From contig CBFFRQ010000018.1 in assembly GCA_965644315.1 (NCBI GenBank), positions 372,001 through 436,000 of the forward strand: a stretch of DNA of 64,000 bases, read 5' to 3'. Shown here one piece after another: positions 33,542 through 42,549 of this stretch (position 1 is its first letter; each line of letters opens with the position of its first letter). The stretch is from Caecitellus pseudoparvulus. Taxonomy: Eukaryota; Bigyra: Bicosoecida. The notes beneath the pieces are model-generated. The model worked only from the letters and a program-made list of their open reading frames with translations. It did not search any database and was not told the origin of the DNA. A program made the translations under genes and the position numbers.

Positions 33542-33831
33542 TGTTTCCCGTTTGGTGCCTCCCGCACAATAGGTGTGGGCTGGCGCTCCTACCGCAGCTG
33601 ATGAATTATGCAACTGTTCGCCAAGAATGCACCTGCCCTTGTTTGCCCGGTGGCTTGCAGTCGACCCAGCAAGCATGTTGGTTGGTGGCCCTCTCGTCAG
33701 GTCAGAGCATTGGCACTCACATCATGCGGTTGCGCACAGTAACGGTAGTTTTGCAAACTCGTTGTCTGACCCTAATTGTCCAGTCTCCCTCTCAGGACCC
33801 CGGCAGCGTGCCTAGTCGCACTGGAGGATGT

Positions 33832-36119
33832 ATGAAACGCAACGGCATGGCAGCCGCTTCCCATGAAGGTACGATTCGTGCGCAGCGCAGCCTGCGTGTG
33901 GGCTTGGATACAGCACCTCCTGCTACTACTCTCTCTTCCCAGTCCTTATCACTCGCAAGGGCTTTGAACCTCTGCAGGTCACGTCTGCAATGCCTGGCGA
34001 TGTCGTGGCGTTTCGCGTCGAGGCTGGCGTGCCTGCCCGGGTGTCTCTGTGTGCTGCCAAGGGAGACATCGCCCGGAGCGGAGTCAGCAGCTCAATGCTG
34101 TGCACGGGAGAGGTTTGGGAATGGACTATCCCACCAACCGCTCGTGATTGCGCCGTTGAGTACTGGAATGCTGCCAACAAGGGATTCCAGCCTGGTGTGA
34201 TTCACGTCCCAGGGAGGTCAGCCGCGGGAGGTCACTCTTCAAACGCCCGCAGCCAGCTGCCAAGCCTCCCCAGCTCTCTCCAGCAGCTTGCGTCACCACT
34301 TCCTCGTGCTGCCCGAGGCTCCACTCCTCCGAGCACCGCACCAGCTCTCTCCGTGCACACGATGGCAACGCCACCACGGAGGAGACAGGGCAAGGGACCG
34401 CGAGGCCCCCCCTCCTCAGCGGTGCACAGTTCCCCAAAGTTTGCGCGGGCCATCGCAGCAGCAGCACAGCAAGCTAGTGACCTTGCGGTGCCATTGCAAT
34501 CCGCGCTGGGCGACTGTGCGCTGCCGCCCCAGGTGCCTCGCAAATTGCCCGCTGGCTTCCATGAAGCGCCACCAGCAAAGCCGGGCAAGGCGCTACATTC
34601 AGCTCTGCAGCGAGTCGGCCTCCACATGTGTGATTCCGATGGCTATGCCAGCGATGGGGCAGGCAGCCTCGTCTCATCCTTGTCTCTAACTTCAGCCTTG
34701 TCGCTGGCTGATGTGGACGACGGCCCCTTTCCCTGCCCTTCACAGCCAGCTGCTCGGCCAACGCTGAGGTCGCTGTACAAGTCCCAGTCCCACATGCGTG
34801 TCCGCTCCTTGGCCAACACGGACTCGGGCAAGGAGCGGAAAGAGGCAGGAAGCCCTTCCAGGAGCGTACAGTTCACCCCGCCTCGCCGCTCTCCGCACCC
34901 CGACGAAGCCTCGGGAAGCGACGGCGACGCCTATGAAGTGCTGCACGCAGAAGACATCTTCCAGCCGCATGAGTTACTACGGGTATCCACCCCGCCAAAG
35001 GCAGTGTCCGCAGCGCCTGCGCCTCCTGCGAATAGCACCACACCTCACCCTGAAGTCGACTGCTCAGACATTCGCTCAGCGGTGCAATCGGGGCAGTGGG
35101 AGCGCATCCCAGCACTCATTTTAGGCATTTCCCCGCCCACACCAGCTCCCAGCGTCAGGGCGCCGCGCTGCGCGGAGGTGGTGGTACTGCCTGCTGCCAG
35201 GCGGCACGCTGAACGGAGAGGGGTGTTTCAACCCCAGCATGTGCATGTTCAAGCGGGTGGAATGGTCAAGTGGACCCTCCGCTGCTCAGAGGCGCCCCCT
35301 CCCGTAGTCATCGTGCAATTCCAGCCTTCTGCTGCTCAGAAGGCGGCGCTGCACGACGCCAAGCAAGCGTGCGAGGCCAGCGGGGTGACCGCCACGTCCC
35401 CGACATGGTGGGCCATCGAAGCAGCAATCGACCGCGCCTTTGTGCTGCCTGTTGCCCCCATGGGTGGAAATCGGAAGTCGTCGTGCCATGTGCGCATCCC
35501 ACCCACCTTGCCTCCCGGGCAGTACATGTACGCCGATGAAGCGCGAGGCGGGGGGGCAAGCAGCTGTGGATGGCTGCATGTTGTTGCAGGAGAGGTTGAG
35601 GAAAGCACCGGGCAGGCTGGCTCGCGTGCACCTGTCGGCACCAGCTCAGCTTCCAGTGTGGAGCCAGTGCAACTGGAGCCACCCTTAACTTCAAGCGAAG
35701 TTGGGCGGACAGAGCCCTCTGAGCTTCGCCCCGGGCAGCCGCGGAACCCGACTCACACTCGCGCATCGTCCCCCGTGGCACCACTTGCTGGGAAGACCGA
35801 CGCCGCAGCTGGGCAAGAGGGGAAACGACACGCGCCGTCGAAGAAGTCTTCCCAGAGAAAGCGGACCCGGCGGGGGCGGAGGCGCAAGCGAAGTGCGAGC
35901 ACTGTGCGTGTGGAGCGGCCAAGCCAGCCTGCATGGTTGGCGAAGGCAGTTTCTGAGGCCAAGTCCGCGGGCATCACGGATCATTGCCATGCACGGCCTG
36001 TATCCAGCAGCTTTGTGAAGGCTGCTGAAATGCTCGGTGAGCGTACACGGAGCGTGGAGCGCTCTGTGCGCGGGGAAAGCAGCGAGCCAGTGCAATTCTA
36101 CACCACACAGTGTGGTTGA
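33832..36119 (+). CDS. Protein with two cupredoxin-like domains and a basic nuclear-type tail
   Basis: Exons 33832-33868 and 33943-36119 (74-bp intron) give 737 residues. The first domain (residues 13-90) begins VLITRKGFEPLQVTSAMPGD, the usual opening of plastocyanin-like folds. A second one near residues 440-560 opens GVFQPQHVHVQAGGMVKWTL and closes LPPGQYMYADEA...SCGWLHVV. In neither does the C-terminal loop show the Cys-x(2-4)-His-x(2-4)-Met copper set, so copper binding is doubtful. Between and after the domains the chain is Ser/Pro-rich, and it ends with a strongly basic run (KRTRRGRRRKRS) suggestive of nuclear import. No signal peptide. Function unknown; the fold call is from motif pattern only. 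Confidence 0.68.
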
Positions 36120-36205
36120 GGAGTCGAGCCAACAATGCAACGAGTGGATGTGTGTGTGCATTGGAGAATGGCTCCGAGAGAAGTCATCCCCCGACAGCAA
36201 GTCGC

Positions 36206-36985
36206 TTAGTACATGCGCTTCTTGGCCTCCTCCAGAGCCAGGGCCTTGGCGCGCTTGTCCAGCTTGACCTGGGTCTTCATGCCCATGATGCCGCCACCGC
36301 GCTTGCGGATGTCCAGGTTGTTGTTGAAGCGGGCCTTGGCGGTCTCAGTGAGCTTGCCAAGAGCACCCTGGTCGCCGCCCTCCACGTCGGTGATGGCCAC
36401 GACGGCAGTCTTCTTCATGTTGACGAGGGCTCCCAGGCGGCCCTTGTTGTTCACGATGACGTAGGGGATGTCCATGGTGCGGCACAGCATGGGGAGCCAG
36501 ACGACGATCTCAATGGGCTCCACATCAGCAGCGATGGCGACCAGCTTGGCCTTCTTCTGCTCAACCAGGGTGGTGACATGGTTGATGCCGAACTTCAGCA
36601 CGGTGGGCTTGTCGCCAGCGGCGCCAGTGCCGCCAGAAGCACGGGCAGCAGCCTGGGCCTCCAGGCGCTCAGCCTTTGCCTCCTTGGTCTCGGGGGTGTA
36701 CTTGGCGAACAGCTTGAAGAAGGGCACGGCCTCGGCGCGGTCCAGAGGGTGGCGGAACTCGTTCAGGGTGCCGGGCACCTTCAGGCGGTTCAGCAGCACC
36801 TTCTTCTGACGCTGGACACGCACGTAGCGGGGCCACTTGACAAAGCGCCCGACATCGCGAGAGGGCTGCACAGTGCCGCCGATGCGCAGGTTCTTGGGGT
36901 TGGAGGGGTGCAGGGGGTTGCCGGAGCCAGCGGGGGCAGCCGCCTTCTTGCTCTTGGACACCGCCTTGAGGCCGCGCTTAGGCAT
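36206..36985 (-). CDS. RPL7A: 60S ribosomal protein L7a (eL8)
   Basis: 259 residues from ATG 36985 (MPKRGLKAVSKSKKAAAPAG); the frame extends upstream only through a non-ATG codon. The family blocks are complete: GRFVKWPRYVRVQRQKKVLL, NRLKVPGTLNEFRHPLDR, then VTTLVEQKKAKLVAIAADVE with PIEIVVWLPMLCR, the L7Ae RNA-binding core, and the basic end EEAKKRMY. Large-subunit structural protein. Codon use is extremely GC3-rich, like S4. Convergent with the cupredoxin-like gene (86 bp between stops). A 309-codon frame on the opposite strand is a shadow of this codon bias. Confidence 0.97.
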   Translation of the reverse strand: MPKRGLKAVSKSKKAAAPAGSGNPLHPSNPKNLRIGGTVQPSRDVGRFVKWPRYVRVQRQKKVLLNRLKVPGTLNEFRHPLDRAEAVPFFKLFAKYTPETKEAKAERLEAQAAARASGGTGAAGDKPTVLKFGINHVTTLVEQKKAKLVAIAADVEPIEIVVWLPMLCRTMDIPYVIVNNKGRLGALVNMKKTAVVAITDVEGGDQGALGKLTETAKARFNNNLDIRKRGGGIMGMKTQVKLDKRAKALALEEAKKRMY

Positions 36986-37649
36986 GGTGGCTGTGAACAA
37001 GGAAGTAAAGAGAGTAACATGATATTCTGCTGCTATTAGCGAGGCACAACGGGCAGGGATGGGTATGCCAAGAAGGGCAGCTGGCGAGGGGAGTTCCTAA
37101 TTCCGCAACACACTTCCAGCTGCCCTTCTGCCTCGCAGGTAGGCACCCGGCACCAGAGCCGGCTGCCACACGCATGAAAGGGCACAACTATTCAACCTGC
37201 CAGGGCAGCCTGCTTCAGCATGCTGCTGGTCGGTGAGGTGCAGCACTCCCTGGCCCCCATCCACGCTGCAGGAAACACACGCACCTGACTGAGAGTCTGC
37301 TAATTCACCACAACGGAGCTGGCTGCGTTGAAAAACACAGGCAACACAGGTGGAAGCGATTGGGAAGGTCTCTGACACACACTTGAAAGTGCCTGACAGC
37401 TGGAGGCCCACGAAAGCTGCCAACCCGTCCTAGGGACCCATATTCGAGGTACGCGAATGATACGTTTGTTAATGTTTGGCGCGGCTGACGACGCCTTAGC
37501 GTCTGAGCGTTCACCTTGACGGCAATGAGCAGTTCCAGTGAACAAAAATGAATCCTAGCGTTGAAATAATCCACACCAACACCCAGAATAGCCTCTGAGC
37601 GCGCCAAGCGCTTTGTTGCCAGCTTGAGTTCTAACCGATTTCCGCAGTG
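36986..37649. promoter_or_regulatory. Divergent L7a / TOM22-like intergenic region
   Basis: 664 bp between two start codons on opposite strands. The part from about 37420 to 37600 is AT-richer than its surroundings and carries short inverted runs, but no tRNA or snoRNA consensus could be matched. Several open frames are present on minus; none has coherent phase or similarity. Confidence 0.3.
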
Positions 37650-38175
37650 ATGGCTGGCAGGGCTGCTCTTCCTCCGGGCGCCGCTAAGGCCGTCCCACAA
37701 GATGAGGCCTCGCCCAAATCCTTGTGGCAGACAATCACAGACACCACTACGGAAGGATACTCGACGTATGTTGCTCCGGTGAGTGCCCTTGCTACCCCCC
37801 GAGCTCGTGTTACTCCTGCTGTCACTGCGCACTCCGGGGCTTACGCACAGGCTTTCTCGTGGGCAACAGACAAGGGTAGCGAGTTGATTTGGTTCGGTGC
37901 CACTGTCAGCATTGTCTTTGGTCTGCCGGTGCTGCTTGAGGTGCGCTTCCCGTGACCCGTAGCAAGCCCGTTCGCTGGCTCGGCGCCACCTTTGTTCCTA
38001 GTCCCTGTCCACTGTGCAGCTCCAACGCGAAGCCATGTTCCAGATGGAGAAGGACCAACTGCAAGAGCAGCAGGAGATGATGCAAAAGTCTGTCCAAGAG
38101 CAGCTGCAGAAGGGCATGATGGGTGGCCTGCTCGGGGGCGGAGGCAGCGGCGAGGGTGATAAGGCGCAGCAGTGA
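37650..38175 (+). CDS. TOM22: TOM22/Tom9-like mitochondrial import receptor subunit
   Basis: Exons 37650-37778, 37851-37940 and 38020-38175 give 124 residues, the usual size for Tom22. A short N-terminal cytosolic part precedes a single transmembrane helix (about residues 53-73, SELIWFGATVSIVFGLPVLL) with the internal proline typical of Tom22, immediately followed by ELQREAMFQMEKDQLQEQQE, which matches the conserved E-x-x-R-E after the helix. The acidic presequence-binding cytosolic domain of fungal or animal Tom22 is reduced, as in plant Tom9. The Gly-rich end (MMGGLLGGGGSGEGD) is unusual. Convergent with the CS-domain gene (45 bp between stops). Confidence 0.66.
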
Positions 38176-38220
38176 GCGCCCGTGCGACTCTCCAAGTGGT
38201 GTGCACGACGCTGCTGTATT

Positions 38221-38907
38221 CTACTTTTTCGTTGCTTTCAGTTGGGGCCACCCAAACGCGTCTTTCTTGACGAGGGTCAAGGTAATGCGTTTACTGTTTG
38301 CCCGGACTTTCACCGCTGTGATTGGATCATACAGGGGCTCCAGCAGTAGCTTGTGCACAGCTGGCAACGCGGCAGCGCCTGTGGCCCCTTCCTGGGGCTC
38401 CACAGTCACTGTCAACAGCGCGGCCTTGTCTGCTTCTAGAGTGGCAGCGATGGCGCCCTCCGCCAAAGCATCAGCCCCAGGCCAGTCAATGTACACCTTG
38501 ACGTTCTTGTTACTGTCCGACCACCCGTACTTCTCTATCCTGACCCGCTTCACTCGCTCCTCTTCTGCAGGCTGCTCATGACCCTCAATCTTTGGAGGCT
38601 GCGAAGCGCGTCAACTCGCATCAGGCACGAGCGTGGGGCAGCTTCACGGCGCAGGCACACACTGGTCCACCGAAAGTCCGCCCCATTCGCTTGGATCCCG
38701 GAAGGTTGCTTGCATGTGCGTAGTAGTACGCGTTGGTGCCTGAATACCGTGCCAGGCACAGAAGGTTTAGCTGGCCGAGCGAAGCCAGCAGCGCACAGCA
38801 GGGCTGCTTCGCGTGATCCGCAGTCACTCACCCTTCCTGGCGATATTGTCGGCCAAGGCACTCGTTGAAGCGGCCTCTGTTGCGCCAGCTGTTGCCTCTG
38901 CTGCCAT
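38221..38907 (-). CDS. CS-domain (p23/CacyBP-like) protein
   Basis: Exons 38907-38832, 38739-38663 and 38598-38221, 176 residues. Phase rules out the nearer donor (it creates a stop) and picks GTGTGTG. After splicing, an N-terminal motif GTNAYYYAHASN appears, then the CS domain: IEKYGWSDSNKNVKVYIDWP, followed by KLLLEPLYDPITAVKVRANS and KRITLTLVKKDAFGWPQL, ending in WxxL as in CacyBP and SGT1 CS folds. Such proteins are HSP90 or ubiquitin-ligase co-factors; which one this is cannot be told. No SGS domain follows. Confidence 0.75.
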
Positions 38908-39251
38908 CTTCTACAGCCGTCCAGTGGTGCGGAAATCGACTGTCCAGGCAGGGAAAGGTGGCCCTGCTACAGGCCCGCACGCTAACAGGATAGGTGTTTG
39001 TCCTAACAATCAACGGGAGAAAACTACGCACTTGACATTGCGACCACAGGTTGTTGATTTGAATCGCGGACATCCTTGCTCCCACGTCTAGCTTGCTTGC
39101 CTGCACCGCAGAGCCGACAGTGTTCCACATTTAAACCAACAATCCTATACGCTATTGCTGTTTGTGTCGCTTCACCCAGTGCTGCCTGCACGCTTGTTGC
39201 CAGCGCACTGCCAGCCGTGCACGGTGTCTCCAGCTCTGGTCCAGCGGAAGT
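38908..39251. promoter_or_regulatory. Divergent CS-protein / TRMO intergenic region
   Basis: 344 bp between two start codons on opposite strands. AT-rich patches (around 39000-39060) are present. No exon or RNA gene is recognised. Confidence 0.3.
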
Positions 39252-41877
39252 ATGGCAGGTCAACAAGCCTCCAGCGGGGCAGGCACAGCGGTCATTGCTA
39301 CAGCTGTTGGCTTGTCCTTCGCAGCAGGTGCTACTCTTCAAGCTGCTAACTTGCTCCCTTTCTCTATCTTCTTCGAAGGCGCTCAGCTAGACGTGCGTTG
39401 GCATGGTTGGCTGCCTTCAATCTCCGCAGCACTGCACCCGTGCTATTCTTGTGCCCTTGCAGTCACTACCCGACGCTGTGGAGGATGCCGGACGATCCGA
39501 GCAACCCAAACCTTCTGAGGGTGGTATTTCTGACAAAGGTCAGGCCGCGAATGCTGACGTGGACCTTGTCGGGAGTTTGCAGGAGTCCTTGCGAGAGTGC
39601 AAGGAGAAACTTCGGACTACCTCCGACAAATTGTTGGCTACCAGGGAAGAGGCAAAGGGACTGCGATCAGAACTGGCACATGCCAAGTCTCAATCTGTTG
39701 CGACGCGTGAGCGAACCAGGCAATCTGAAGCCATGCATTCTGACCAAGGTGCTGGGGCAAGTGGTCGCGCTGTGCAAGAAGCTCGAAGCGCTGCAGCTGC
39801 AGCTCTCAAGCGGGCAGCTCAAGCCGAGGCAGCACTAGCTGGTGAGCAGGAGCGGGCAGCTCAAGCCGAGGCAGCACTGGCTGGTGAGCAGGAGCGGGCA
39901 TCCCGAGCCGAGGCAGCACTGGCTGGTGAGCAGGAGCGGGCATCCCGAGCCGAGGCAGCACTGGCTGGTGAGCAGGAGCGGGCATCCCGAGCCGAGGCAG
40001 CACTGGCTGGTGAGCAGGAGCGGGCATCCCGAGCCGAGGCAGCACTGGCTGGTGAGCAGGAGCGGGCAGCTCAAGCCGAGGCAGCACTGGCTGGTGAGCA
40101 GGAGCGGGCAGCTCAAGCCGAGGCAGCACTGGCTGGTGAGCAGGAGCGGGCATCCCGAGCCGAGGCAGCACTGGCTGGTGAGCAGGAGCGGGCATCCCGA
40201 GCCGAGGCAGCACTGGCTGGTGAGCAGGAGCGGGCATCCCGAGCCGAGGCAGCACTGGCTGGTGAGCAGGAGCGGGCATCCCGAGCCGAGGCAGCACTAG
40301 CTGGTGAGCAGGAGCGGGCATCCCGAGCCGAGGCAGCACTGGCTGGTGAGCAGGAGCGGGCATCCCGAGCCGAGGCAGCACTGGCTGGTGAGCAGGAGCG
40401 GGCATCCCGAGCCGAGGCAGCATTGGCTGGAAGCAGGGCAGGTGGGACAGAAGTCCCACCGAAGGAAGGCCGGGAAGCTGAACTTGAGCAGCAACTTAGG
40501 GCTTCACAGAGGGCTTATGCAGAGTTGGAGGCCATGTGCAAGCAGGATGCCGAGACTATCCAAAAAGGAAGCGCAGAGCTTGCGCGACTCCAGCAGGTAT
40601 TGGAGGCTTCCACTGGGAGTGCTGCAGCGGCCCCCCAAGAAGTCCGATCGGATGCTGACGCTGGCCGCATCAAGGCTGAGAAGAAGCTGGCAAAGTTGGT
40701 GAAGGCCCACGAGACACTGCTCGCGCTGGCAAGCGAAGCCGGGGTGGACCTCCCGGATGAGATTGCCTTCCCTACCAAGGCAGCTGCAGACGCGGCTGGG
40801 GGCATCACATCCGGACAGGTGCAGGCAGTGCCAGCGCCAGGGCAGCTGTTCGCCTCCCCTGCCTTGCCATCTGTCTTGCGGGTCGCGGCTGTGGCACAGT
40901 CACCATTCCCTAAGCGCCATGGGGTGCCTCGCCAAGGCTCCCTTGCACCGCACGTGCGCACTCGCATCGTATTGCACCCGGACTTCAAGGCCGGAGCGGT
41001 CTCCCACTTGCACATGTATAGCCACATATGGGTCCTCTTTCAGTTCCACAAGAACACCACGTCTGTCAAAGAAGCAGAGCCGCTGTTGCCTCACGCCATT
41101 AGCGAGGCTGCAGAGTCGCCTGGCGCTCCCCGAAGGAACCCGCCCAAGGCTACCCAGTTCCCCGCCAACCAAAGCATCTCAGTCCCAGGGCTGCAAGGCA
41201 AGAAGACGGGTGTGTTCTCGTGCCGCAGCCCTCACCATCCCAACAACATTGGCTTGAGCCTGGTGCAGATTGACAGGGTGGCAACAAAGCAGGTGTACGC
41301 ACCCTGGTACAATGCTAGCAGAAAGAATGGCTTGGTTCAGTGCGTAGTCTTGGACGTCTCCGGCGCCGACTTTGTCGATGGCACCCCCATCTATGACATC
41401 AAGCCGTATGTCTACTTGTCTGACGCTCCGCACTTCGACTTGACCGAGTGTGGGCCTCCCAGCTCAGCGCCGACCAGCCCAGCGCCTGGGCCAAGCTCAC
41501 CCCAACAAAAACGGCGCCCAGCTGATTCATGGGTGGTGGAAGGCACTTCTCACTCCCGGGCTCCCGGCTGGCTGGTGCAGGCGGAGGGGAAGCGGCTGCC
41601 GGTCACCTTCGGCGGTGATGCCGCTGCGGTTTTGGCCTCGCACTGTGACCACAACCCCGCGTCACTGTACTCCGGCGAACCTGATGTCCTCAAGGCGGCT
41701 TTGGAAGAAATTTTGTCGCTTGATATCCGCGCTGTCCATCAAGGACGCCTGAGTGGCTCCACAGCGGACAGCTCCCCTCCGCAGGAACTCCTGTTTGACG
41801 GCTTGCGGCTGTTATTCACGGTTATCGAATCAGATGGCGGCCTAGCGGTGAAGGTAGATTCCATCTCAAAGGCATAG
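39252..41877 (+). CDS. TRMO: TRMO (TsaA-like tRNA methyltransferase) with N-terminal membrane helix and long coiled coil
   Basis: Exons 39252-39392 and 39463-41877 (70-bp intron), 851 residues. TRMO N6-methylates t6A37 of tRNA-Thr using S-adenosylmethionine. The catalytic TsaA domain (about residues 530-705) is clear: VPRQGSLAPHVRTRI, YSHIWVLFQFHKN, KTGVFSCRSPHHPNNIGLSL, then FVDGTPIYDIKPYVYLSDAP; a C-terminal extension (VVLASHCD..., LLFDGLRLLF) matches the eukaryotic form. Unusually, the N-terminus has a hydrophobic helix (TAVIATAVGLSFAAGATLQA onward) and then about 300 residues of coiled coil built from a 14-residue unit repeated about 14-15 times. The membrane anchor is seen only after splicing. 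Most TRMO proteins are 250-450 residues. Confidence 0.85.
39817..40431 (+). repeat. 42-bp tandem repeat coding a 14-residue (two-heptad) coiled coil
   Basis: About 14-15 head-to-tail copies of a 42-bp unit coding A-E-A-A-L-A-G-E-Q-E-R-A-[A/S]-[Q/R]. Two variants differ in GCAGCTCAA versus GCATCCCGA. Their order is AABBBB AABBBB BBB, indicating a six-unit block that was itself duplicated. Copies are nearly identical at nucleotide level, so expansion or homogenisation is recent. Several other frames are open through the array purely because of its periodicity. Confidence 0.95.
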
Positions 41878-42549
41878 CGTGGCCGCTGCCCAGCCACGTG
41901 GGTGGGCAAGGTAGCGCCAAGGGTGCCCAGCTTCAGTTTCTGTGGAGCAACTGCCGGCCAGTCATTGCCTCAACTTCGTTCGCGTGCGTGTGGTCACTTC
42001 CACGTGCCTCTTTTGGTGGGTGTGGACATGTTTGGAACCCTTTGCAACAGCCAAACACCCAGTGTCAGTTGTGCTGCCGACGTTCCTCGTTGGGCCCCTA
42101 AGTCCCGCTGTGGAAAACCTGAGGGACTCGCTTCATTTTGCAGGGTGAAACTCCCCCACCCCCCCCCACCTATGCACTGACGAAGAGCGCCCCGCAGCTC
42201 CATGCTTGAATTCATTGACGTGGCTTGCATTCAAAATTCTTCACCTGAACACCCCACCTTTGCCGGAGCCCGTGCTGCGGCAGACTCAGCTCGAGGTGTT
42301 TTTCGAGCTGTTGGCGTTCAAGTGGTTCTCGCTGGAGCTGCAGTGTGGGACGTACGTAGCACAGCCTCGCTCTCCTCAGCGGGGCAAGCTCCCGCGGTGC
42401 CAGCATGACCAGGCTCCACAATTAAGCCTGCACACACATCCCCTCTGCTTGCAGGGCCCGCCTTGCTCTCCGTCTCGAGAGGTTGGAGCTGATTCGGCAC
42501 CGTTGCCTTTCACTTCTTCCGCACCATCACTCCACCGTGCAAGGGCAAG
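41878..42549. other. Gap between TRMO and the giant receptor-like gene
   Basis: 672 bp with no confident gene. Short frames such as + 42206-42553 (PVLRQTQLEVFFELLAF) look mildly coding, and a pyrimidine run at 42151-42172 ends in a tract of C, but no set of exons keeps phase. It should include the promoter of the gene starting at 42550. Confidence 0.3.

Noticed and set aside
35220-35600. Copper-binding (blue copper) site in the cupredoxin-like protein
   Set aside because: The C-terminal Cys-His-Met ligand loop is not seen.
36110-37039. Plus-strand frame of 309 codons opposite L7a
   Set aside because: Mirror of L7a codon bias; no independent motif.
38599-38671. Donor GTGGAC for the CS-protein second intron
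   Set aside because: It forces a stop immediately in the next exon; GTGTGTG a few bases further on keeps the frame.
39806-40459. Long minus-strand frame of 217 codons (and further plus-strand frames) across the coiled-coil array
   Set aside because: Open only because the 42-bp unit has no stop in several frames; the sense frame is fixed by the downstream TsaA domain.
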